Assembly: GCA_910577295.1 (NCBI GenBank)
Contig: CAJTLS010000002.1
Location: 105,767-169,766 of the forward strand
DNA length: 64,000 nt
Direction: 5' to 3'
Source of the DNA: an uncultured Eubacterium sp.
GTDB lineage: Bacteria > Bacillota > Clostridia > Lachnospirales > Lachnospiraceae
Each line of letters opens with the position of its first letter. Position 1 is the first letter of the stretch. This document shows, piece by piece, positions 55,426-63,280 of the stretch. Under the pieces are notes generated by a model. It worked only from the letters and a program-made list of their open reading frames with translations. It searched no databases and had not been told where the DNA came from. Made by a program: the position numbers and the translations under genes.

Positions 55426-56259
55426 TTAAACTAATACTTTTGATAAGAAATCCTGTAACCTAGGATTTTTCGGACTGCCAAAAAATTTGTCCGGCGATTC
55501 CTGCTCCAAAATTTTACCCTCATCAATAAACAGTACTTTATTTGCGACTTCTTTTGCAAAACCCATTTCATGTGTAACGATTACCATCGTCATCCCCTCT
55601 TGGGCAAGCGCTTTCATTAAATCCAACACTTCACCGACCATTTCCGGGTCTAATGCACTCGTCGGCTCGTCAAACAAAATGACGTCCGGATTCATCGCCA
55701 GTGAGCGGACAATCGCTACCCTCTGCTTTTGTCCTCCCGATAGTGTCGATGGATATACATCCGCCTTATCCTGCAAACCAATCCTCTCTAACAAATGCAT
55801 TGCCTGCTTCTTTGCCTCTTCCACTACTTGGCGTTTGCTTTTCGTAATCTCTATCGGCGTCTTTTTCTTGTCTTTGCTGCGGAACAAATTTGTAAAAGGA
55901 AGAAAAAAGTTACTTCGCTTTGCCTTTCTCAAATCCTGACACTGCACGAATACTGGCGCCAGCATAATATTTTCCAATACTGTCTTATTGTTGTACAGGT
56001 TAAAATGCTGAAACACCATCCCCATATGGCGTCTATGCTGGTTAATATCCTCTTTCATGTCGACAATATCGACACCATTAAAAATAATCTGGCCGCCAGT
56101 CGGGTCTTCCATACAGTTCAAACAACGGAGAAAAGTACTTTTGCCTGAGCCGGACGGGCCGATAACTACTACGATATCACCCTTGTCAATAGTTACGTCA
56201 ATGCCGTCAAGAACTACATTGTCGCCAAAGCTTTTCTGCAAATTAATTACGTCTATCAC
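55426..56259 (-). CDS. Amino-acid ABC transporter ATP-binding protein, with insertion
   Basis: 277 residues starting at GTG 56259; the start overlaps the permease gene's end by 17 bases. Walker A GPSGSGKST (34-42), Q-loop, signature TLSGGQKQRVAI (about 172), Walker B VILFDEPTSALDP (193-205) and the switch His in VTHEMGFA. It is of the GlnQ/HisP class. Compared with that class (usually about 240-250 residues) it carries an extra basic segment of about 35 residues (about 106-140, QDLRKAKRSNFFLPFTNLFR) between the Q-loop and the signature motif, where the helical subdomain contacts the permease. Confidence 0.9.
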   Translation of the reverse strand: MIDVINLQKSFGDNVVLDGIDVTIDKGDIVVVIGPSGSGKSTFLRCLNCMEDPTGGQIIFNGVDIVDMKEDINQHRRHMGMVFQHFNLYNNKTVLENIMLAPVFVQCQDLRKAKRSNFFLPFTNLFRSKDKKKTPIEITKSKRQVVEEAKKQAMHLLERIGLQDKADVYPSTLSGGQKQRVAIVRSLAMNPDVILFDEPTSALDPEMVGEVLDLMKALAQEGMTMVIVTHEMGFAKEVANKVLFIDEGKILEQESPDKFFGSPKNPRLQDFLSKVLV

Positions 56260-56953
56260 TTTTTCTCAGGCTCCTTTCCATAATCTTAATCCCTAAACTT
56301 ATCAGCATGACGAGTACAATATAGATGAGCGCCATGACTAAATACGGAACCATAAACTCATAACTGTTGCTTCCGATATAATTAAATGCCACGTATAAGT
56401 CCGCCGCACCGACAAAACTGACAACAGATGTTTCTTTTATCAGTGCAATAAATTCATTTCCCAATGTAGGCAATATGTTTTTAATTGCCTGTGGAATGAC
56501 AATTTTGCGCATCGTAGTTGCAAAACTGAGACCAACCGCGCGGCCTGCTTCCATCTGTCCGGCGTCAACTGATAAGATGCCGCCCCGCACCATCTCCGAT
56601 ATGTAGGCGCCGCTGTTCAGTCCGAAGACAAGTATGGATACTTGCACGCCTGTCATATGATATCCCAAAATGGGAAGAAGCACATAATAAAAGAGCAACA
56701 ATTGTACAACAACCGGCGTACCACGGAAAAACCCTACATATACCGAACAGATACCGTTCAGAATACGTGGTATCCAGTTATATTTGGGCACCACGCGCAC
56801 CGTGGCAATTACAATACCTATCAATATTCCAATCAACAGACCCAGTACGGCAATAATAACCGTATTTTGTAATCCCTCAATTACCTTTTCATATCCATTT
56901 TGCTCAATGAAAACCTCTGTAAATTGATTCCACTTCGCTGTAAAATTTCCCAT
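56243..56953 (-). CDS. Amino-acid ABC transporter permease
   Basis: 236 residues from the ATG at 56953 (GAGG six bases upstream; the ATG at 56965 is less well placed). HisM/GlnP-type permease with the family motif GFFRGTPVVVQLLLFYY, the loop RAVGLSFATTMRKIVIPQAI (EAA loop) and NILPTLGNEFIALIKETSVV. About five membrane segments. It forms the membrane channel with the ATPase and takes substrate from the lipoprotein encoded upstream. Confidence 0.92.
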   Translation of the reverse strand: MGNFTAKWNQFTEVFIEQNGYEKVIEGLQNTVIIAVLGLLIGILIGIVIATVRVVPKYNWIPRILNGICSVYVGFFRGTPVVVQLLLFYYVLLPILGYHMTGVQVSILVFGLNSGAYISEMVRGGILSVDAGQMEAGRAVGLSFATTMRKIVIPQAIKNILPTLGNEFIALIKETSVVSFVGAADLYVAFNYIGSNSYEFMVPYLVMALIYIVLVMLISLGIKIMERSLRKSDRRN

Positions 56954-56968
56954 AACAATCCTCATATA

Positions 56969-56998
56969 ACATAGGTTCGCATTGCTGCGAACCTATGT
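56969..56998 (-). other. Intercistronic stem-loop
   Basis: ACATAGGTTCGCA and TGCGAACCTATGT, 13 perfect pairs with a four-base loop, between the binding-protein and permease genes. No T-run on the minus strand, so it probably stabilises the upstream mRNA or lowers read-through, giving more binding protein than permease. Confidence 0.7.
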
Positions 56999-57031
56999 GC
57001 TCTTCCTAATAAATTAATCCACGGTTTCCAT

Positions 57032-57925
57032 TTACTGAACTTTATTGATTGCTTCCGTAATACATTTCGCCGGAGCGGAATCAATAATTACATAGTCAAG
57101 ATTTTTGTTCAGCAAATCCTGTACGGCGAGAGAACCGTTTTCATATCCTTTTGTCGTTACCGAAAAGCCCTCATATTCCATTTTCTTGTCACCCTCGCAA
57201 TAAAACTGTCCGGTTGTACCAGTCTGCACACCTATTTTGACGCTTTTATCCTTTGTCTTCAAAATCTTCTCAATAGCTGCCACATCTTTACATGAATCAA
57301 ATTCCTTACAATCTTCCCTGACAATCAGACGTTGTGAGGCATTGTAATAAGAATCGGCAAAATCTACATATTTTTTGCGGTCTTCCTGAACCGTCAGACC
57401 CGCCATGGCAATATCGCATTTATGCTGCCCAACCGAAAGACATACAGCATCAAATTTCATATTTTGAATGACTAATTCTTTCCCGAGTTTCTCTGCCAGC
57501 ATAGCGGCAAGTTCCATATCGATACCGTAGTAACTGTCGCCCTTTGTATACTCAAATGGCTCGAATGCAGCATTGGTTGCCACTACTAACTGATCTTTGG
57601 ATGGATTTAATTCCGCCGATTTAATTGGCGTCGGCTCAGCGCCGCCGAAATATTTATTGCAGACTTCATCAAACTTTCCATTTTCCTGAATTTCTTTGAT
57701 AAATTCATTCGCTTTCTGCAACAGCTCTGGCTGGTCTTTGTCTACACCAAATGCATATTGTTCTTTTGTCAAATCTACATCAATTACTTTTACTTTGTTT
57801 GCTTCACCAGCTTTGTTAGCGTTGTCTGCCTGCTGAGAACCAGAATCGGAATCAGTACTGCCGCATCCGCTTAACATAACTGCCATCATCGCAAAAACGA
57901 GACTTAATGTCAATAATTTTTTCAA
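57032..57925 (-). CDS. Amino-acid-binding lipoprotein with apparently circularly permuted domain
   Basis: 297 residues; TTG start at 57925 with AGGAGG eight bases upstream. Signal peptide with lipobox MLSGC (Cys21) and a linker. Residues about 45-94 (VIDVDLTKEQYAFGVDKDQ, then LLQKANEFIKEIQENGKFDE and KYFGG) match the C-terminal end of normal solute-binding proteins of family 3. The usual N-terminal start (QLVVATNAAFEPFEYTKGD, about 112-130) comes after it, and the protein ends at DYVIIDSAPAKCITEAINKV, where the normal proteins would continue with that C-terminal segment. This is a circular permutation. It should still bind an amino acid for the permease and ATPase. Confidence 0.88.
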   Translation of the reverse strand: MKKLLTLSLVFAMMAVMLSGCGSTDSDSGSQQADNANKAGEANKVKVIDVDLTKEQYAFGVDKDQPELLQKANEFIKEIQENGKFDEVCNKYFGGAEPTPIKSAELNPSKDQLVVATNAAFEPFEYTKGDSYYGIDMELAAMLAEKLGKELVIQNMKFDAVCLSVGQHKCDIAMAGLTVQEDRKKYVDFADSYYNASQRLIVREDCKEFDSCKDVAAIEKILKTKDKSVKIGVQTGTTGQFYCEGDKKMEYEGFSVTTKGYENGSLAVQDLLNKNLDYVIIDSAPAKCITEAINKVQ

Positions 57926-57958
57926 TTTTAATTCCTCCTATTCTACATTAGTCAGATT

Positions 57959-57987
57959 ATCATACCATGAAATAGAACATTTTGCAA
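57959..57987 (-). promoter_or_regulatory. Promoter of the amino-acid ABC operon
   Basis: On the minus strand TTGCAA (57982-57987), 17-base spacer, TATGAT (57959-57964); the TTG start is about 35 bases downstream. Confidence 0.65.
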
Positions 57988-58052
57988 CATATCGTGTAAC
58001 ATTTCCTATGGTAGAAGTGTTTAAAAATCGAGTAAAGTTCTTTCATCATAAC

Positions 58053-58083
58053 CAAAAGGGGCGATTATCATCTCGCCCCTTTA
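58053..58083 (-). terminator. Terminator of the chemoreceptor gene
   Basis: AAAGGGGCGA / TCGCCCCTTT hairpin with a short loop, followed on the minus strand by TTTTGG. It directly follows the chemoreceptor gene. Confidence 0.8.
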
Positions 58084-58105
58084 TCTCTCTTTGTATGCTT
58101 TATTC

Positions 58106-60184
58106 TTAATTCAGTTCAAATTCGGATACTATGCCATTGAGGTCTTTAGCGCTCTTCCTGCTCTCGTCCATAAAGGCTCCTGTTTCTTCGATTTTCTGAG
58201 CCATTTCACAAGTCTTGCCGGCAATATCCGATACTCCTACTGCTGATTCTCCTACCGTATCATTAATTTCTTGTGTTGACACGGTAATTTCCGCAATCGC
58301 ACTTACAAGCTGCTTAATTGCATTATTAATCTTTTCCATTCCCTCTTGATAGGAGCCGGCGTCTTCGTCATAATTCTCACCGATATGCTGGAAGTTTTTG
58401 TAATCTTCCTGTACCGTGCTATCCAGAAAAGCCATGGCATTATTCAGACAATCGGTCAGGCCTGATACTGCCTTATTGACCTGTTCAATAATGTCATTAA
58501 TATCCGTCACCGCATCCTGCGTCTGGGAAGCCAGCTTTCCAATCTCTGTTGCCACAACAGCAAATCCCTTTCCTGCTTCACCTGCTCGTGCCGCCTCAAT
58601 GGAGGCATTCAACGCCAGAAGATTTGTTTGGGAAGAGATATCCATAATATTCTGTGTCAGCTCATTAATTCGCTCAACTGCCTGCGCCTGTTCCATCGCC
58701 TCTTTCGAACTGCCACGTACCTCTTTGTACATTGTTGTCGTACGTTCTCCTGCTTCCGCTGTCATTTTCTTAAGTGCAACTGCCCGCTCTTTTACCTGCA
58801 GGGAATTTTGCGCTCCCTCACCGGACAACTGCTCAATATCTTTGGCATTCTGATCTACCTGTTCAATCGCATGTTTTACCATGTCGGTCGCACTGGCCGC
58901 CTCTTCCATGGCAGCCGCCAGTTCTTCTATCGTAGCGGAATTATTACTGCATATTTCGTTTACGTTAACCATGTTCTCATTCAAATCTGTCACGTTATCT
59001 CCCAGTGTCAGACCCGTCGTCTCTATGAGATTTACCATATCACGCAGCTTCTTGCGCATCTTACGGATGGCCCGCGCCATCTCCCCGGTTTCATCCTTGA
59101 TTTGAACCAGTTTTGCACTGTTCGGATTCTGCCGGAAATTCAAATCTGCCGTATCCTCTACAATCTCGGTCAACTGCCGAATCGGTGTGACCAGATTACG
59201 GCTAAACAGGAACGCTACTAACAATCCATATAGAACAGCAACTAACATGGCGATACAAATCCAGATAAACAACGTTTTTGATGATTGCTGTATTTCTGAA
59301 GTAGGCGCTGCCATAACCAGCTTCATGCCGTTATTCAAATTAACAAATGCCGCCGATTCCTTTTCACCTTTGTTTGAATACGCCAAAACCGATTCACCAT
59401 CTTCTCCAGCGAGAAATGCTTCCAGATTTTTATCAATGTCCGACACAGCGCTTCCATATTTTGCGTTCGGATGGCTCATAATCTTGTTTTCCGCATTAAC
59501 CAAAAATCCATATCCATGACCAAAACTTTTTGCTTCATTGACCTGTTTCTGCACTTCCGTAAAATCAATATCCATGCCAACAATACCCACTTTAACATTG
59601 TCAATGACAATCGGCACTACATAGGATATCATGTATACATTAATGTTCGAATTTAAGTATGGCTCCATCCATGTGGGCTTGCCGTTATTAACTGGAATAT
59701 AATACCATCCGACATGCTCCAAATCATCTTTATCGTAACTGCTGAAATCCGTCGGAGTCAGTGACTTAAATTCAGCGTCCACACTTTCTTTCGATGCGAA
59801 TAATCCGGAGGTAGCCTCCGTAAAATCCGGATTATACCGTATGTAATAAGTCATTGCCCCTTGTGTGTTGACGGCGCTTTCCAGTGCAATGTCCTGTAGC
59901 TTATCCGTACATTTTTTCACATATCCGGCATCTTTCTGAAAACGGTCGATATCATCAATCGTACGAATCGTCATATTGGCAAGCGTATTTACAGACGACT
60001 CAATTTGAGATAACGAATTATCAAGCTTTAAACCATTCTCCGTTGCCACATCCATCAACATTTTTTTTGCATCCTGATTGGCAACAGAAAGTGAATTGAA
60101 CATACTGACCGCACCGCAGATTAATGTTCCGATAAGTACGGTACCGACTATATTCCGAATCACTCTGAATTTTAAAGATTTCAT
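58106..60184 (-). CDS. Methyl-accepting chemotaxis protein (Cache sensor)
   Basis: 692 residues from the ATG at 60184, six bases after GAGGGGG. Membrane segment (about 8-30), a double-Cache extracytoplasmic domain of about 270 residues (YYIRYNPDF, WMEPYLNSNINVYMISYVVP, VGIVGMDIDF), a second membrane segment, a HAMP domain, and a signalling domain whose hairpin tip reads MDISSQTNLLALNASIEAAR and AGEAGKGFAVVATEIGKLA. It should signal to CheA/CheW. It lies upstream of the amino-acid ABC operon on the same strand, so an amino-acid ligand is a reasonable guess. Confidence 0.95.
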   Translation of the reverse strand: MKSLKFRVIRNIVGTVLIGTLICGAVSMFNSLSVANQDAKKMLMDVATENGLKLDNSLSQIESSVNTLANMTIRTIDDIDRFQKDAGYVKKCTDKLQDIALESAVNTQGAMTYYIRYNPDFTEATSGLFASKESVDAEFKSLTPTDFSSYDKDDLEHVGWYYIPVNNGKPTWMEPYLNSNINVYMISYVVPIVIDNVKVGIVGMDIDFTEVQKQVNEAKSFGHGYGFLVNAENKIMSHPNAKYGSAVSDIDKNLEAFLAGEDGESVLAYSNKGEKESAAFVNLNNGMKLVMAAPTSEIQQSSKTLFIWICIAMLVAVLYGLLVAFLFSRNLVTPIRQLTEIVEDTADLNFRQNPNSAKLVQIKDETGEMARAIRKMRKKLRDMVNLIETTGLTLGDNVTDLNENMVNVNEICSNNSATIEELAAAMEEAASATDMVKHAIEQVDQNAKDIEQLSGEGAQNSLQVKERAVALKKMTAEAGERTTTMYKEVRGSSKEAMEQAQAVERINELTQNIMDISSQTNLLALNASIEAARAGEAGKGFAVVATEIGKLASQTQDAVTDINDIIEQVNKAVSGLTDCLNNAMAFLDSTVQEDYKNFQHIGENYDEDAGSYQEGMEKINNAIKQLVSAIAEITVSTQEINDTVGESAVGVSDIAGKTCEMAQKIEETGAFMDESRKSAKDLNGIVSEFELN

Positions 60185-60314
60185 AAGCAACCCCCTCATT
60201 ATTGTCTATTTATCTGATTTCTATTATAATCACCCTTTTATCATGTTTCAAGACTTTTATGAGGTTTTATTCATAATTCATCCATAGGTAAAATCAGATA
60301 GGGAGAAAACCAAC

Positions 60315-60455
60315 CTATTCACTATTGTTGAAATCGCTTGTCCAATGGTAAAACCGCCTGTTGAAATTGAAGTCTGCCCTGTCATCTGTGCGGATTTTCT
60401 CAATGGTGTTTTCATCAACTCCATGCTCCCGCAATATTTTTTCCTCCAAACTCCA
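60315..60455 (-). pseudogene. Remnant of a sigma-factor-like protein of mobile elements
   Basis: Minus-strand frame without start: KILREHGVDENTIEKIRTDD, then ADFNFNRRFYHWTSDFNNSE and stop at 60315-60317. This pattern resembles the N-terminal part of sigma-70-like proteins in Firmicutes conjugative elements. It is cut off on both sides. The rest of the 60185-60548 gap shows nothing convincing. Confidence 0.4.
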
Positions 60456-60548
60456 AAAACAAAGTTCAGAGGGAAATAAGGTATGACAAAACATCCCACC
60501 ATAACTCCGTTTTTTATGTGGTGGGTCGCAACAATAAGCGATGATAAG

Positions 60549-61040
60549 CTACCATTTCTTTTTGGCAATTTCTATTGCTTCTTTTCCTGTCATATGCTCA
60601 ACAGACAGTTCCATCATGCATAAAGGGTTCCATTCTCTTGCAATTTCTTGATTCCTGTTTTCAATGCTATCTGTTGGATGATATTTAATTGCTAACTTTT
60701 CAATTGCTTCTCTAATTTCATTTTCATCCTCCAATATGCGTATTTTACCAAATACAATTACACTCCTAAAATATGTTGTATATTCTTCTGGGAATATCTC
60801 GTCTTGGGCAATTACGCAAAAGGATGCTTTGCTGCATTTCCTTATGGCATCTATTTTGTGTCCCGCTTTTGCACCGTGAAAATAAACTTTAGAATTTTCA
60901 TAAACATAACTGATAGGAACAGCATATGGGTATTCATTATCACCCAGTAATGCTAATACCCCAGAAGTTCCTTTCTCAAGTATTTCAATATTTTCTTTAT
61001 TGCTTAAAATTTGTTTTTTTCTTCTCATTTCTCTGAACAT
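60549..61040 (-). CDS. Pyridoxamine 5'-phosphate oxidase-family flavoprotein (NimA-like)
   Basis: 163 residues, ATG at 61040. Split-barrel flavin fold: GTSGVLALLGDNEYPYAVPI, SYVYENSKVYFHGAKAGHKI, CSKASFCVIAQDEIFPEEYT and TYFRSVIVFGKIRIL. Related proteins bind FMN or haem, and some reduce nitroimidazoles. The gene starts 22 bases after the PnuC-type gene on the same strand. Confidence 0.85.
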   Translation of the reverse strand: MFREMRRKKQILSNKENIEILEKGTSGVLALLGDNEYPYAVPISYVYENSKVYFHGAKAGHKIDAIRKCSKASFCVIAQDEIFPEEYTTYFRSVIVFGKIRILEDENEIREAIEKLAIKYHPTDSIENRNQEIAREWNPLCMMELSVEHMTGKEAIEIAKKKW

Positions 61041-61062
61041 ATCTCTTTACCTCTTTTATCCT

Positions 61063-61785
61063 TTAATTGTTCACTACGACAATGCAATCGTTTTCCTGGC
61101 GTTTCTGCATTCTTGACCAATTGATAAATCCATAAATATCATTTACTAAAAACACAACAAAACAAATAGCAACAGATAAATACGATATATCAGAAATTGT
61201 TGCTAACACCCATAGAATAATAAGTACAATATCATTTGCGGCATAACCGATTGCATAAAATGCACTCCTTCTAAAAGTCAGATAAACCGCAAGAAAACTT
61301 GTTGTGACAGATATCGTGCTCGGTATTAGGTTTGCCGTATGAAAAGCCGCCAAAATATAATAAAAAACAAGTGTAATGGTTGCTGTCAATATCATCATAA
61401 AAATAATCTCTTTTGTTTTTAATCTATTTACTTTTACTTCTGCTTTATTTCCGTTATACGGATTTCTCAACCATGAGACTAATGCAAAAACAGCCATTGG
61501 GGCTGTCATTCCCAAGTAGGTTATCATCTCCCCATAATAAGCAAACGCAAAAGATATTACCCCATATAATATACTAAATATAACCATGAGAAACTGTCCG
61601 AACGGATTTCCCTTTGCATTAAAGATTAGCGATGTTACACCAATGAAAGAAGCAATAAGTGTTAAATAATTTTCTCTGTCAAATAACAAAAATGATACGA
61701 CAATTAAAGTCACGGAAATACACCATAACAATATCTCTCCTTTTGTAAAATAATCAAATAATGATTTTCGTTCTCTCGTGCGCAT
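61063..61785 (-). CDS. PnuC-type nucleoside/vitamin transporter
   Basis: 240 residues from the ATG at 61785 (GGGAGG seven bases upstream; a TTG five codons earlier is less likely). Seven or eight membrane segments. PnuC landmarks: LTLIASFIGVTSLIFNAKGN, GQFLMVIFSILYGVISFAFA, SWLRNPY and FVVFLVNDIYGFINWSRMQ (the WxxW-like C-terminal motif). PnuC proteins carry nicotinamide riboside or related vitamins; which one is unclear. Together with the PPOX gene it forms a two-gene operon with a structured leader. Confidence 0.85.
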   Translation of the reverse strand: MRTRERKSLFDYFTKGEILLWCISVTLIVVSFLLFDRENYLTLIASFIGVTSLIFNAKGNPFGQFLMVIFSILYGVISFAFAYYGEMITYLGMTAPMAVFALVSWLRNPYNGNKAEVKVNRLKTKEIIFMMILTATITLVFYYILAAFHTANLIPSTISVTTSFLAVYLTFRRSAFYAIGYAANDIVLIILWVLATISDISYLSVAICFVVFLVNDIYGFINWSRMQKRQENDCIVVVNN

Positions 61786-61910
61786 ATAATTACCTCCCAA
61801 AATAAAATAGGCACCCGACTACACATCTTCAATGACCTAACGATGTGTAACGAATGCTTTCGCTTCTCTACCCGGTGGCAGACTATTATTTACTTAACTT
61901 CAGCAAGTAT
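61786..61910 (-). promoter_or_regulatory. Possible structured leader of the pnuC-like gene
   Basis: On the minus strand ACACATC and GATGTGT can pair around a 14-base loop, preceded by GCGAAAGC and CCACCGGG and followed by GTCGGGTGCC before the ribosome site. I could not match it to a known riboswitch (TPP, THF, ZTP and preQ1 were considered). It may be a vitamin-responsive leader. Confidence 0.3.
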
Positions 61911-62004
61911 AGCACAGTAAAACTAGGAAGTCAATAATTTTCATAAAGTTCTGCAATTATTCCACCAAAATTCCAATCCGTTCAAGTTATTATTCTGTGT
62001 TCTT

Positions 62005-63225
62005 TCACCCTTCAATTATAGAACATCCCAAGTACCAGCTTTGTGCTCCACTCCAATATAGGCTATTTTTTCTGGTCAGCATAAGCGTAGAATCAGTCGC
62101 TGCATATACATGCTTAACATTCTTCATAAGCAATACTGGTTTACTGTTCCAGCCTTTTTTATAACGATTTGTAAATGCGTATCCCTCTCCATTATAATTA
62201 TTTCCAATCCCATATGCCTTATGGTTCTTCTTTAGGTATACTATAATTGAGCGAATTGGCATGCTCCCTGCTGTTGATACCGCTACCTCCTTAACATTGT
62301 TTGCTATTTTTCGGGGCGTGGCAGAATATTTTTTCTTCTTTGATTGAATTGTTCTCCCCCATGTCCATAACGTATTGTTCTTTTTCACCACGGCAACATT
62401 ATTAATACAGGCGGCTATCTGCTTTACCCCGCCATCAATAATTTTAACAAATTGGGGATAATTTTTCTTTTTTGAATTGGAAATCAGCTTTCTGTTATTT
62501 CTCCCAATTCCCCACACGCTTCCGTCCTGCATTAATACAAAGATATTGCACCCTGACGCAAAATCCTGACAGCACACTACCTGCTGGATCTGATTTCCTC
62601 TTCCTTCAAAATAGGTCTGCACCGTATCATATTTGTAACAACCATCACCTGTTTTTCTAACAAGCTCGCCCATAATACTTCCCGTAATATACAACGCATT
62701 ATTCTTCACATACGCAAACATATTATTGTTTCCCCATGACTTTTCCACATCGGTTTCCACCACCTGATCTATATAAGGATGTTTAAGATTATATGCTTTA
62801 TCACATTCCTTCTTTGATGTGTGTTTTACAAAAAAACCGCATGTATAAATGCCGGTAAAAAGAACCCTGTTGTTTTTATCCACGGTTATATTTCCATCTG
62901 GCTGAGGATAAATATTTTTACAATTGGCAGCTACCGTATATTTTTCATACTTCCCCCCCTTTTTCTCTGTTAAGCGAACCTCTTTCACCTTCTCTTTTTG
63001 ACGTATATAAACCTGCCACTCATCTGGGTGTACCCCAATATATACCTCCGAAACATTCTTTGCTATCAGACCGTATTTTGCACGCATAACCGCTTTGTAG
63101 TCATCCCCCATATATATAAATTCCGCAGGCTCTTTCTTTTTTACTTTCGCAAAACCGTAAACGGATACACACGGAAGCAGTACACTGATTAATAAAACAA
63201 AAGATATCATTCTTTTTTTCCACAT
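62005..63225 (-). CDS. Exported RCC1-like beta-propeller protein
   Basis: 406 residues. Signal peptide (about 1-26). The rest contains RCC1-like repeats, each with a Gly/Trp pair and a hydrophobic end: QDGSVWGIGRNNRKLI, KNNTLWTWGRTIQSK, NHKAYGIGNNYNGEGYAF and KNSLYWSGAQSWYLG. They probably form a partial beta-propeller. The function is unknown; secreted RCC1-like proteins in Firmicutes are thought to bind glycans or proteins. It follows the Rhs-type gene by 55 bases on the same strand. Confidence 0.72.
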   Translation of the reverse strand: MWKKRMISFVLLISVLLPCVSVYGFAKVKKKEPAEFIYMGDDYKAVMRAKYGLIAKNVSEVYIGVHPDEWQVYIRQKEKVKEVRLTEKKGGKYEKYTVAANCKNIYPQPDGNITVDKNNRVLFTGIYTCGFFVKHTSKKECDKAYNLKHPYIDQVVETDVEKSWGNNNMFAYVKNNALYITGSIMGELVRKTGDGCYKYDTVQTYFEGRGNQIQQVVCCQDFASGCNIFVLMQDGSVWGIGRNNRKLISNSKKKNYPQFVKIIDGGVKQIAACINNVAVVKKNNTLWTWGRTIQSKKKKYSATPRKIANNVKEVAVSTAGSMPIRSIIVYLKKNHKAYGIGNNYNGEGYAFTNRYKKGWNSKPVLLMKNVKHVYAATDSTLMLTRKNSLYWSGAQSWYLGCSIIEG

Positions 63226-63280
63226 TTGCTTTTCCCCCTACTTAATTATTTTAAACACAATTAGACAACGAACCAACTTT

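Noticed and set aside
60278..60568. Minus-strand ORF of 96 codons between chemoreceptor and PPOX gene
   Set aside because: No ribosome site, it overlaps the PPOX gene, and another frame over the same bases gives a better protein remnant.
61786..61910. TPP, THF or ZTP riboswitch
   Set aside because: Some short motifs look similar, but the full consensus elements are not present in the right order.
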